Assembly (NCBI GenBank): GCA_964345135.1
Contig: CAYFQI010000033.1
Span: 1-15,647 of the forward strand
DNA length: 15,647 nucleotides
Reading direction: 5' to 3'
Source: CAYMKE01 sp964345135
GTDB taxonomy: Bacteria > Bacteroidota > Bacteroidia > Bacteroidales > JBBRXJ01
Below, piece after piece: positions 1 to 7,235 of the stretch; within the stretch, counting starts at the first letter, position 1; the number at the start of each line of letters is the position of its first letter. The notes under the pieces are model-generated. The model was not told where the DNA came from, did not search any database, and saw only the letters and a program-made list of their open reading frames with translations. The position numbers were made by a program, and so were the translations under genes.

Positions 1-50
1 AACTTAATCAACTTAAAAACTTAATCAACTTAAAAACTTAAAAACTTAAA
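1..50. repeat. AT-rich tandem repeat before miniprotein gene
   Basis: Two perfect copies of the 17-base unit aacttaatcaacttaaa (1-17 and 18-34) are followed by two copies of its 8-base tail aacttaaa (35-42 and 43-50). The array ends three bases before the ATG at 54, so it forms the translation-initiation region of the small gene that follows. It starts at the window edge and may be longer. Slipped-strand change in copy number is possible, but that is inference. Confidence 0.85.
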
Positions 51-53
51 AAT

Positions 54-230
54 ATGAAAAAAGTACACGAAAACGGGTGTAATGCAGTCTATGGCATAGG
101 CTTCATTGGTGCAGTTGTTTATTATATTGTCCATGCAACAAGCTTTTGGATGGGTGTGCTCGGGTTTTTAAAAGCTATTGTATGGCCCGCTATTTTAGTG
201 TATGAAGCACTGAAAAATTTGGGAGCGTGA
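54..230 (+). CDS. 58-residue hydrophobic miniprotein
   Basis: This is an ORF of 58 codons plus a TGA stop, starting at the ATG that directly follows the AT-rich repeat. The product begins MKKVHENGCNAVYGIGFIGA and has two hydrophobic stretches, at about residues 14-28 and 30-50, separated by a short turn. It carries several aromatic residues (YY, FW, W) and ends in a short amphipathic tail, EALKNLGA. It looks like a small inner-membrane hairpin protein. I believe very similar miniproteins with the YGIGFIGA and SFWMGVLGFLKA blocks are widespread in Bacteroidota and some Proteobacteria as unnamed hypothetical proteins, but I cannot verify that here. No function can be assigned. The next gene is convergent, so this gene either stands alone or ends an operon beyond the left edge. 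Confidence 0.7.
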   Translation: MKKVHENGCNAVYGIGFIGAVVYYIVHATSFWMGVLGFLKAIVWPAILVYEALKNLGA

Positions 231-312
231 AGAAAAAGCCTGTCAGACAAAATCAATTCAAGTGTTTGGTTAATAATGTTCGATAACGAAGCTTGTGAAA
301 ACTAAAATGCTT

Positions 313-361
313 AGTTTACTGATGTAAATGAGCAATTTTGGGGCAAGCGTAACGAAGCCTG
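313..361 (+). repeat. Dispersed intergenic repeat, copy A
   Basis: The core TGTAAATGAGCAATTTTGGG (323-342) matches 19 of 20 bases at 11994-12013. Similarity continues on both sides: AGTTTRCYGR before the core, and TAACGAA followed by CCTG after it. The copy lies in the convergent gap between the miniprotein gene and the lipoprotein gene. A second GATAACGAAGC motif upstream (near 281-291) suggests that the element extends further left. Confidence 0.6.
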
Positions 362-406
362 CCCCGTGAGGAAGAATTATTGTATCGGGGTTAGCGATCA
401 TTATGA

Positions 407-426
407 ACAAACATAAGGACTATTTA
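407..426 (+). repeat. 20-base repeat R1, copy 1
   Basis: The sequence acaaacataaggactattta is found exactly, in inverted orientation, at 9596-9615. Allowing a one-base indel, the match extends left through tatga. This copy overlaps the stop codon (complement of 420-422) and the last codons of the lipoprotein gene, so the repeat may have supplied the present 3' end of that gene. Confidence 0.7.
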
Positions 427-1112
427 GTGCTTGCTTCTTTAACCAATTCTTCCAAAGATTTTGATCTTTTTTCCAATACCCACTTGCATTTTCTAAAGGG
501 AGCAGTCCATCCTCCCCAAAATACTGGAGTTCCTGTATAATCTTTGGTATTATAACTAGTTGTAGTCACAGAATCAAAAGTCCAAACCATGTAATCCGGA
601 TTATCCTCATCAACTTCGATTTCTACGTTTAAAAATTTATGATAAACAACCGTTTTTAACCATTTAACTTCAATGTTAAAAATACTTAAAATATCTTCCA
701 GGCTTTTACTCCCACCTATTCCTTCTAATTTCATTTCTAATGTAAATCGATCAAATACCCTGTCATCTTTAGTGAAATATTCTCCTCCATTAAAACTTAA
801 ATTAGCATAATTAAATACCTGGTCTACAATCGAAGATATTTCAGTCCATTTAGAATCACCATAAACTAAGTATGTAACTAATGGGCCTGCTGTTGATATA
901 ACCGTACCATCACTACTTAAATGAATTCCAGAGTACAAAACCTTTGTTTTACCTGTAATTGTATCTCCTGTTTCAGTGTCATATGCTTCTGTGATTTCCC
1001 AAACACCTTGCATTAATTCCCTCGTGGGTGTTGGTTTTTCTTCCTCCAATTCACACGTGCTAAAGCCAATTGCGCATGCAATGCATACGATGCCAATTAT
1101 AATTTTATTCAT
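420..1112 (-). CDS. Lipoprotein, lipocalin-like N-terminal motif
   Basis: The 230-residue product has a signal peptide with a charged start (MNK), a hydrophobic core and a lipobox ending FSTC, making Cys20 the lipidated residue. The mature N-terminus is CELEEEK. Acidic residues directly after the lipid Cys resemble the lipoprotein export signals described in Bacteroidota, so a surface location is plausible. After a Pro/Thr linker the segment ELMQGVWEITEAYD (about residues 32-45) resembles the first strand of lipocalin-like lipoprotein domains, where an LxGxW motif opens the barrel. The rest is polar and beta-rich, and I see no catalytic signature. The start was chosen because it gives a complete lipoprotein signal. 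The gene stands alone on the minus strand, and repeat R1 overlaps its stop codon. The ligand and role are unknown. Confidence 0.8.
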   Translation of the reverse strand: MNKIIIGIVCIACAIGFSTCELEEEKPTPTRELMQGVWEITEAYDTETGDTITGKTKVLYSGIHLSSDGTVISTAGPLVTYLVYGDSKWTEISSIVDQVFNYANLSFNGGEYFTKDDRVFDRFTLEMKLEGIGGSKSLEDILSIFNIEVKWLKTVVYHKFLNVEIEVDEDNPDYMVWTFDSVTTTSYNTKDYTGTPVFWGGWTAPFRKCKWVLEKRSKSLEELVKEASTK

Positions 1113-1533
1113 TGTACTGTATTTTTATATGTTATTCTATAATTGTTTTGCATCTCAATGTACGGAAAAAATGGATAAATAGTTGCCTGGAATTGGATAT
1201 TTTTTTGTCTTAACCGCAATTTATGGGATTTTTTGATTAGGATGGGAAAAATAAATCTGTATTTTAAAATAAATACTACATATTATATAATTTTATAAGT
1301 TTGCATATTCTTTGAATTAATTTGAGTTAGGTATTCCAGGAACAGGTAGACGGGATGATATAAAAGGATTACCACGTGTGAAACATTTTGGTGTTGATTT
1401 TTTGAATAAATAGGGTGTGAAAGTTTGAATGAACGGGGACATGTCAGGTAAGTAGCAGGTCACAGAAGAATTAATTGTTCAAAGACTTTAAAGATAAATT
1501 ATTCGGGTAAGCAATTTTTAAAATTAAATAATT
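1113..1533. other. 421-base divergent intergenic region
   Basis: This region separates the divergent lipoprotein and propeller genes and must hold both promoters. It is very AT-rich up to about 1320, then more balanced between about 1325 and 1480. I found no strict TAnnTTTG element at a useful distance from either start. One match, TAAGTTTG at 1296-1303 (plus strand), lies more than 200 bases before the gene at 1534 and lacks a -33 TTTG at the usual spacing. A stop-to-stop open stretch at 1321-1413 is listed separately as a possible gene remnant. Confidence 0.6.
1321..1413 (+). pseudogene. Possible gene-end remnant without a start codon
   Basis: Read from the stop codon just before 1321, this frame gives 30 residues (FELGIPGTGRRDDIKGLPRV, then KHFGVDFLNK) followed by TAG. 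Composition is protein-like: mixed charges, few repeats, and much higher GC than the AT-rich DNA to its left. There is no ATG, GTG or TTG in frame, so it cannot be an intact gene. It could be the 3' end of a decayed gene or a chance open frame. I do not recognise the family. Confidence 0.25.
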
Positions 1534-3693
1534 ATGAAAAAGTATATTTCCTTTTTATCGCGTAAGTCATTATTTATTGTTCTAACTGGTATATTCCTTT
1601 TGCCCGGCCATTCAACAGCTCAAATCTGGAGTTCTTTTTCCTGCGGGGAAGATGTCATTCAAATGATAAAGCAAGATAATGATTTGTGGGTACTCACGAG
1701 TGATGCCGGCCTTTTTAAGGTAAACATGCAGACCAGGGGCTTGACACGATACACGCCACGAAATTCAGGGTTCCCCAATTCAACAATAAATGCTTTTGCC
1801 ATGGATCCAGGGGGGCATTTATGGTTTGCAACGTATGATACGGGACTCGTGAAATTCGATGGCACAGCCTGGACAGTATATAGCACGGAAAATTCTGACA
1901 TATATACAAACTACCTGGATTATGTCGTTGCCGACAAAAATGGAAACATATGGATTGAGAGCAGCACTCGGCTGATGAAATTTGATGGTATAACGTGGAC
2001 GGAATATGATCATTTATACAGGAATATATACTCGATGGCAATAGAATATAAAAATGATAGCACGATTATATGGTCAGGCACGAGCTCTGGTTCAGTAATC
2101 CGCTTCAATGGAGTAAGTTTCTCTGATATAAGTTTCTCTGATATAAGTAATCAAACATCGTATCTCTGGGACTGGAGTATTGAAGCATTAGCACTTGATG
2201 CCACGAATAAATTATGGATTGGCACGAGTTATGATGGTATCATTTTAAAAGACGGCGACACGTTTACTCATTATACTGAAAATAACTCGAACCTGGCCAA
2301 TGATCGCGTCAATTCATTCAGGATTGATAACAGCAATCATGTTTGGTGTGCAACAGGGTATGATAACGTGAGCGTGTTTGAAGGTGACTATTTCCGTGTG
2401 ATTAATGATACATACAACGTGGAAGATATAGAATTTGATGATGAGGGAAACATCTGGTTAGGATATGGTGATGATGGTTTGGCAATATACGATCCCGTGA
2501 CTTATTCTCAAACCTCCATATTATTATCGAATTCGATCCCGGGTAATACAATCAATGCAATTGCCTCAGATGACGGGGGTAATAAATGGATCGGGACTGA
2601 CAATGGAATTGCTGTTTACGATGGTTCCTGGCAGATATATGACACTTCAAACACGTTACTTGGATCAAATGAAATTGAGGATATTGTAAAAGATAACAGC
2701 AATAACATGTGGATTGGGACTGATGACAGAGGACTTGCTAAATTTGACGGGGTGAATTGGACTATATATAATATGTCTAACTCTGATTTGCCCTCGAATT
2801 ATATAGTAGCGCTTGATGTTGATAATGCCGGAAACATATGGATCGGCACATCCTCTGATGGATTGGCCAAGTATTCAAATGGCACGTTTACAGAGTATAA
2901 TACAATTAATTCTGACTTGCCGTATGATCAAATATATGATGTCAGGCACATCAATAATTCCATTTACGCGTGCACGTGTAACGGGCTTGGAATCCTGAAT
3001 TTAGCATCCGGTAACTGGACTATTTACAACACGTCAAACTCCAGCCTTCCGGATGATGACGTGTCTGCTGTTGCACAAGATAAAGAAGGCCGTTTATGGA
3101 TAGGAACGTATGGTGGAGGCGTGGTACGTGTTGTAGGAGACACATGGATTAATTTCAATGCAACCAACTCGGGCCTGGTTGATAGTTATATCTATGATAT
3201 TATTGTCAATAATGCAGGTGAAATATGGATCGCGACCTCATGGGGGCTTTCAAAACCAAACATAGAATATTGGACATGGGATAATTTCAATGAATATTCT
3301 TCAGAATTATTAGATAATAATTTAAATTGCCTGTTTTATGATGAATCTGAATCCAGCTTATGGATTGGTACAGGTGCTGGTGTTAGCATTTATGGAAGCA
3401 AAGCCTATGCAGGAATACATGAAGATGAACCAATAGAATCTTTAGATATAAACGTGTATCCTAATCCTGTTCATGACATTTTACATGTTAAAACAACATC
3501 AAATATCAGGCAGGTTATTGTCTCGAATACAATGGGCAGTCAAATCATGCAAAATACATTCAGTGAAACACGAAACATGAATCAGTTTAAAGAATATCAA
3601 CTGAATATGTCAAACCTGGAGCCAGGCGTATACATTATTTCATTAATTGATGAAAATCTGCAGATGATCTCTGAAAAAATTCTTAAAGAGTAG
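1534..3693 (+). CDS. Secreted 14-blade propeller protein with T9SS sorting domain
   Basis: This 719-residue protein has a signal peptide of about 29 residues ending STAQ. About 14 short repeats of the form (L/I/V)W(I/F)GTxxxGL follow (for example LWFATYDTGL, LWIGTSYDGI, MWIGTDDRGL, LWIGTYGGGV, LWIGTGAGV). These are Reg_prop repeats, and 14 of them fit two seven-bladed beta-propellers over about residues 30-625. From about 636 to the end there is a type A type IX secretion sorting domain, with NVYPNP near 640 and GVYIISL and a basic C-terminal strand near the end. The protein should be carried across the outer membrane by the Por system and be surface-bound or released. In Bacteroidota such propellers usually form the periplasmic sensor of hybrid two-component systems. 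Here there is no transmembrane helix, kinase or regulator, so it is a free-standing relative with an unknown ligand. An in-frame 15-base duplication lies at 2114-2143. Confidence 0.88.
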   Translation: MKKYISFLSRKSLFIVLTGIFLLPGHSTAQIWSSFSCGEDVIQMIKQDNDLWVLTSDAGLFKVNMQTRGLTRYTPRNSGFPNSTINAFAMDPGGHLWFATYDTGLVKFDGTAWTVYSTENSDIYTNYLDYVVADKNGNIWIESSTRLMKFDGITWTEYDHLYRNIYSMAIEYKNDSTIIWSGTSSGSVIRFNGVSFSDISFSDISNQTSYLWDWSIEALALDATNKLWIGTSYDGIILKDGDTFTHYTENNSNLANDRVNSFRIDNSNHVWCATGYDNVSVFEGDYFRVINDTYNVEDIEFDDEGNIWLGYGDDGLAIYDPVTYSQTSILLSNSIPGNTINAIASDDGGNKWIGTDNGIAVYDGSWQIYDTSNTLLGSNEIEDIVKDNSNNMWIGTDDRGLAKFDGVNWTIYNMSNSDLPSNYIVALDVDNAGNIWIGTSSDGLAKYSNGTFTEYNTINSDLPYDQIYDVRHINNSIYACTCNGLGILNLASGNWTIYNTSNSSLPDDDVSAVAQDKEGRLWIGTYGGGVVRVVGDTWINFNATNSGLVDSYIYDIIVNNAGEIWIATSWGLSKPNIEYWTWDNFNEYSSELLDNNLNCLFYDESESSLWIGTGAGVSIYGSKAYAGIHEDEPIESLDINVYPNPVHDILHVKTTSNIRQVIVSNTMGSQIMQNTFSETRNMNQFKEYQLNMSNLEPGVYIISLIDENLQMISEKILKE
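2114..2143 (+). repeat. 15-base perfect tandem duplication inside the propeller gene
   Basis: The unit taagtttctctgata occurs twice back to back (2114-2128 and 2129-2143), followed by five more matching bases. In the protein it yields the doubled segment FSDISFSDIS. The length is a multiple of three, so the frame is kept. The perfect identity points to a recent slipped-strand event. Confidence 0.9.
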
Positions 3694-3705
3694 ATAAAAA
3701 AGCCT

Positions 3706-3754
3706 GTTTAACCATGATATAAATGAGCTGTTTTGGAAATAGCATAATGAAGGG
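3706..3754 (+). repeat. Dispersed intergenic repeat, degenerate copy C
   Basis: The stretch TAAATGAGCTGTTTTGG, followed by ATAATGAAG, aligns with TAAATGAGCAATTTTGG plus GTAACGAAG of copy A at 313-361. It begins just after the propeller gene. Agreement is weaker than between copies A and B, so membership of the family is probable, not certain. Confidence 0.4.
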
Positions 3755-3800
3755 TAAGGGACATTATCTCAATCTTTTTTTAACTTTTAACGGATAGTTA

Positions 3801-3831
3801 TTTTCTATCAATGAAATAATTATTATATTTG
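3801..3831 (+). promoter_or_regulatory. Bacteroidota-type promoter for the MscS gene
   Basis: TATATTTG at 3824-3831 matches the -7 consensus TAnnTTTG. TTTT at 3801-3804 lies 19 bases upstream, where the -33 TTTG element is expected (one mismatch). Transcription would begin near 3836-3838, about 20 bases before the ATG at 3859. The TTG at 3829-3831 that would extend the ORF upstream is part of this element, so it is very unlikely to be a start codon. Confidence 0.6.
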
Positions 3832-3858
3832 TTTATAGTGCATTATCAGTCATTGTAC

Positions 3859-4728
3859 ATGAACAAAAACGAATTAATTTACATGCTGCCGGATATTCTT
3901 CATTATGAACTTATTGACACTGAAAGTATAAATATTTCGGTTTCGGAGATTATTGTTTTTCTGGCGATCCTGATCGTGGCAAAAACTGTTCTTTGGATCT
4001 TACGACGTGTCTTTTTGCGTCAATCACTTAAATACAAAATTGAAAAAAACAAGACACATTCCGTTTTTCAAATAATAAAATACTTGCTTTGGATTGTTGC
4101 TATTACGCTGGGGCTGGAGGTCATAGGAGTGAAAGTTACCTTGTTGGTTGCCGGGTCTGCTGCTTTATTGGTTGGATTGGGTCTGGGATTACAACAAATA
4201 TTCAAAGATATTGTCTCCGGCATTTTTTTATTGTTTGAAGGTACCATTAAAATAGCAGATATTGTTGAGTTACAGGGAGTAGTTGGCAAAGTGAAAGAGA
4301 TCACAATCAGGAGTACAAAAATCATTACCCGTGATAACATTATCATGATCATCCCCAATTCCAAATTTATTGAAGAGAATGTAATTAATTGGAGCCATCA
4401 TGAGGAACGGACTCGTTTTCATGTAGAAGTAGGTGTTGCATACGGATCGGATGTTGAACTTGTCAAAAAAACACTTCTCAAATGTGCAGAAGATAATTCA
4501 CAAATCACATCAAAACCTGTTCCAATTGTGTTTTTTTTTAATTTCGGAGATTCTGCATTGGTATTTCAATTGCATTTCTGGACCAATCAATCGTTCCGGG
4601 TGGAATACATAAAAAGTGATCTGCGGTTTGAGATTGATAAATTATTTAGAAAAAACAATATTGTCATTGCATTCCCACAGCATGATATCTATATAAAACA
4701 AATTCCTGCTGAATGGGGGAAGCAGTAA
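3859..4728 (+). CDS. Small mechanosensitive channel, MscS family
   Basis: The 289-residue inner-membrane protein has three hydrophobic helices at about residues 28-48, 71-90 and 92-126. The last carries the Gly/Ala-rich pore-lining pattern of MscS (LLVAGSAALLVGLGLGLQQI, then FKDIVSG near 115-121). A beta domain follows, with RSTKI, a PNSKF loop and NWSH near 168-170, then a C-terminal alpha/beta domain, as in the MscS cytoplasmic cage. Such channels open under membrane tension and release solutes during hypo-osmotic shock. The frame is open to a TTG at 3829, but I chose the ATG at 3859 because the earlier codon lies inside a good -7 promoter element. The gene precedes msrAB, which has its own candidate promoter, so the two are probably separate units. 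Confidence 0.88.
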   Translation: MNKNELIYMLPDILHYELIDTESINISVSEIIVFLAILIVAKTVLWILRRVFLRQSLKYKIEKNKTHSVFQIIKYLLWIVAITLGLEVIGVKVTLLVAGSAALLVGLGLGLQQIFKDIVSGIFLLFEGTIKIADIVELQGVVGKVKEITIRSTKIITRDNIIMIIPNSKFIEENVINWSHHEERTRFHVEVGVAYGSDVELVKKTLLKCAEDNSQITSKPVPIVFFFNFGDSALVFQLHFWTNQSFRVEYIKSDLRFEIDKLFRKNNIVIAFPQHDIYIKQIPAEWGKQ

Positions 4729-4791
4729 ACATCGTGTGGTAAATGTCAATGAATTATCATATTCTTTCCATTATATCCGGTGAAATGGTAT

Positions 4792-4799
4792 TATTTTTG
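4792..4799 (+). promoter_or_regulatory. Candidate -7 element at the msrAB start
   Basis: TATTTTTG matches TAnnTTTG exactly but ends only two bases before the ATG at 4802. Used as a promoter it would give a leaderless or nearly leaderless mRNA from the 4802 start, or a 5' UTR of about 32 bases to the in-frame ATG at 4838. No good -33 TTTG is seen 19 bases upstream, so it may be a chance match. Confidence 0.3.
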
Positions 4800-4801
4800 T
4801 T

Positions 4802-5932
4802 ATGCTTAATAAAAAAACAAATTTTAAACAAAAATTTATGATATTAATTATTACATGTGTAACGGGACTGCTTACATGTGTTACAGCATGCCAAAATAAT
4901 AATACCTATAAAAATATGAACGAAGAGAACAATGCCAATAGCCACCTTGAAAGTGTTAGCAATAAAAGCGAAAATGCGATTTTAGCAGCTGGTTGTTTTT
5001 GGTGTATTGAGCAACCTTTTGAAGAAATTGACGGAGTAATTAGTGCGGTTTCAGGATATGCAGGGGGAAACATTGAAAATCCTTCTTATTCACAAGTTTC
5101 TTCTGGCGAAACACGCCACCGTGAAGCAGTAAAAATCACATTTGATCCGCATGTTATCAGTTATTTAGAAATATTGAGTGTTTACTGGAAACAATTTGAT
5201 CCCACAGACTCTGGTGGTTCATTTGCAGACAGGGGACATCAATATACTTCTGCAATTTTTTATGTAACTGAAAAACAAAAACAGTTAGCCCTTGAAACAA
5301 AACAGGCATTGCAAGAATCCGGGATTTTTGAAGATTCCATTGTAACCCCGGTTATTGCTTATAAAAATTTTTACAGGGCAGAAAAATATCATCAGGATTA
5401 TTACATGAAAAATCCTGATGCCTATTGCAATTATAAACGTGCTTCTGGAAGGTTACAATTTATTGAAGATACCTGGGGGAAAATCAAAGCAGAAAACTAT
5501 TCTGTCCCTTCACAGGAGGAGGTCAAAAAGATGTTGACCGGAATACAGTACAGGGTAACCCAAAACAATGGCACTGAACCGGCATTTGATAATAAATACT
5601 GGGACAATAAAGAAACCGGTATTTATGTTGATGTGGTATCAGGAGAACCGCTTTTTAGTTCAATGGATAAATTTAAATCAGGTACCGGCTGGCCCAGTTT
5701 CACGAAACCTATTGATTCAAGATATTTAAACAAAACCGTTGATTCTTTGGGGGCAACAATGAGGGTTGAAGTAAGAAGCCGGTTTGGCGATTCACACCTG
5801 GGACATGTTTTTTATGACGGCCCGGACCCAACAAAACTGCGCTATTGTATGAATTCGGCTGCAATGGATTTTATCCCCAAAGACAAAATGAAAGAAAAAG
5901 GGTATGGGAAGTTTTTATGGCTCGTGGAATAA
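4802..5932 (+). CDS. msrAB: Peptide methionine sulfoxide reductase MsrA/MsrB fusion, lipoprotein
   Basis: The 376-residue protein repairs oxidised methionine; MsrA acts on the S epimer and MsrB on the R epimer. A signal peptide ends in a lipobox (VTAC, Cys30), so it should act at the periplasmic face of a membrane, on envelope proteins. The MsrA domain (about 57-215) has the catalytic GCFWC motif with Cys65, then YAGG and the HREAV segment. The MsrB domain (about 238-372) has SGTGWPSF, GDSHLGHVF and RYCMNSAAM with catalytic Cys349. The CxxC zinc pairs of free-standing MsrB are absent, as is common in fused forms. Start 4802 keeps the Lys-rich n-region typical of a signal peptide. The ATG at 4838 is an alternative and would leave a signal with no positive charge. 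The gene is convergent with the Phe operon. Confidence 0.93.
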   Translation: MLNKKTNFKQKFMILIITCVTGLLTCVTACQNNNTYKNMNEENNANSHLESVSNKSENAILAAGCFWCIEQPFEEIDGVISAVSGYAGGNIENPSYSQVSSGETRHREAVKITFDPHVISYLEILSVYWKQFDPTDSGGSFADRGHQYTSAIFYVTEKQKQLALETKQALQESGIFEDSIVTPVIAYKNFYRAEKYHQDYYMKNPDAYCNYKRASGRLQFIEDTWGKIKAENYSVPSQEEVKKMLTGIQYRVTQNNGTEPAFDNKYWDNKETGIYVDVVSGEPLFSSMDKFKSGTGWPSFTKPIDSRYLNKTVDSLGATMRVEVRSRFGDSHLGHVFYDGPDPTKLRYCMNSAAMDFIPKDKMKEKGYGKFLWLVE

Positions 5933-5970
5933 TTGAATACCCACCTGCAAAGGAGGAGAAGCAATTTCTG

Positions 5971-6000
5971 ACAGCAAAGGGATCAGCCAATATTTGCTGT
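5971..6000. other. Inverted repeat between convergent genes
   Basis: ACAGCAAA (5971-5978) is exactly complementary to TTTGCTGT (5993-6000), leaving a 14-base loop. It lies between the ends of msrAB and the DAHP synthase gene, a natural place for a shared terminator. However, neither strand has a clear T-tract after the stem, so intrinsic termination is doubtful. Confidence 0.3.
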
Positions 6001-6057
6001 TTAAGAAGACAGAAGTATTAAGATACCGGTTTATGTCATCTGATTCCTGTCTAAAAA

Positions 6058-7161
6058 TTATTCCCTGGTTTCCTGCTCATCCGGATTCATGATTTCTGTT
6101 TGCCTGTTGATGGATTCCTGGTGAATTCCTTTGAATACTTTTGTAATTAAATCCTGGCTCAGTCCTTTTTCAAGAGCTTTTTGCATACGGTCTTCAAGAA
6201 TCTCATTCCATCGTGAGCTTTGCAATATAGTGATATTATTTTCTTTTTTATATTGCGCAATTTTATCCACTATTTTCATTCGCTCGGTTAAAATATTGAT
6301 AAGCTCAAGGTCATACGTGTCAATTTGTTTTCTTAATTCATCAATGCTGATGAGCATTTTCTTTTTAATTTCAGGTTGTCGTAAGACGAGTTTATCAATC
6401 AATTTCCTGAGTTCTTCTGGTGTTATTTGTTGTTTTGCATCACTCAATGCTTTATCAGGATTAATATGTGATTCAATGATCAAACCTTCAAAATTTAAGT
6501 CCATGGCTTCCTGCGATACTTCGTATAGCATTTGCCTGTTTCCACAAATATGGCTTGGATCGGTAAATATGGGTAATTTTGAAACTCTACGGCGTAGTTC
6601 AATAGGAAGTTGCCATTGCGGATCGTTTCGGTAAAGGCTCTTACCATAAATAGAAAAGCCACGGTGGATAGCAGCCAATTGTTTAATTCCCGCATTGTTG
6701 ATGCGTTCAAGAGCGCCGATCCATAGTTCAACATCAGGATTGACCGGGTTTTTTACAAAGACAGGGATGTTTGTCCCTTTCAATGCATCGGCAATTTCCT
6801 GCACTGCAAATGGGTTGGCAGATGTTCTGGCACCTATCCACAACATGTCCACACCATATTTCAATGATTCAAATACATGCTTCACGTTGGCAACTTCAAC
6901 AATGGTATACATATTGGTTTCTTGTTGCACTTTTTTCAGCCATTGCAATCCTGTTTCTCCAACCCCTTCAAAAGCATTGGGACGGGTCCTGGGTTTCCAG
7001 ATACCTGACCTGAAAAAATGGATACCCTGTTTTGAAAGCTCTTTGGCTGTATTCAGCACTTGTTCTTCTGTCTCTGCACTGCAGGGGCCTGAAATGACAA
7101 CAGGTCGTTCCGGTGACTTCCCGAAATATGATATAGGCTCGAGTTCAAGTTTTACACCCAT
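6058..7161 (-). CDS. Bifunctional DAHP synthase / chorismate mutase
   Basis: The 367-residue cytoplasmic enzyme joins the first step of the shikimate pathway (phosphoenolpyruvate + erythrose 4-phosphate to DAHP) to the first step of the Phe/Tyr branch (chorismate to prephenate). The DAHP synthase domain (about 1-260) is of the class I, beta/KDO8P-synthase-like type without the long N-terminal extension: GPCSAE (25-30), KPRTRPNAFEG (56-66), VKNPV, HRG (166-168), DPSH (201-204) and ESH (230-232) form the PEP and metal site. The chorismate mutase domain (about 270-355) is an AroQ-type helical domain opening IDELRKQIDTYDLELINILTERM. This fusion order is typical of Bacteroidota. The fused mutase often acts as the allosteric sensor of the synthase, but inhibition here is inference. 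It follows pheA by 74 bases with no promoter or terminator seen, so it is probably co-transcribed and under the same attenuator. No tyrA or aminotransferase gene follows. Confidence 0.94.
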   Translation of the reverse strand: MGVKLELEPISYFGKSPERPVVISGPCSAETEEQVLNTAKELSKQGIHFFRSGIWKPRTRPNAFEGVGETGLQWLKKVQQETNMYTIVEVANVKHVFESLKYGVDMLWIGARTSANPFAVQEIADALKGTNIPVFVKNPVNPDVELWIGALERINNAGIKQLAAIHRGFSIYGKSLYRNDPQWQLPIELRRRVSKLPIFTDPSHICGNRQMLYEVSQEAMDLNFEGLIIESHINPDKALSDAKQQITPEELRKLIDKLVLRQPEIKKKMLISIDELRKQIDTYDLELINILTERMKIVDKIAQYKKENNITILQSSRWNEILEDRMQKALEKGLSQDLITKVFKGIHQESINRQTEIMNPDEQETRE

Positions 7162-7235
7162 AATTTATTTATTTTTAAATTCGTGATATATACTTTCTGT
7201 TTTTTTAAACACCCTGTTTTTTAATTATTCAATCC

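Noticed and set aside
1..50. CRISPR-like array at the left edge
   Set aside because: Units are contiguous with no spacers and very AT-rich; it is a simple tandem repeat.
1296..1303. TAAGTTTG as promoter of the propeller gene
   Set aside because: It lies over 200 bases from the ATG and has no TTTG at the -33 spacing; probably chance in AT-rich DNA.
6131..7186. Several long plus-strand ORFs (e.g. 6131-6634, 6695-7186) opposite the DAHP synthase/chorismate mutase gene
   Set aside because: They are antisense shadows of a clearly recognised enzyme and have no protein-like domain pattern of their own.
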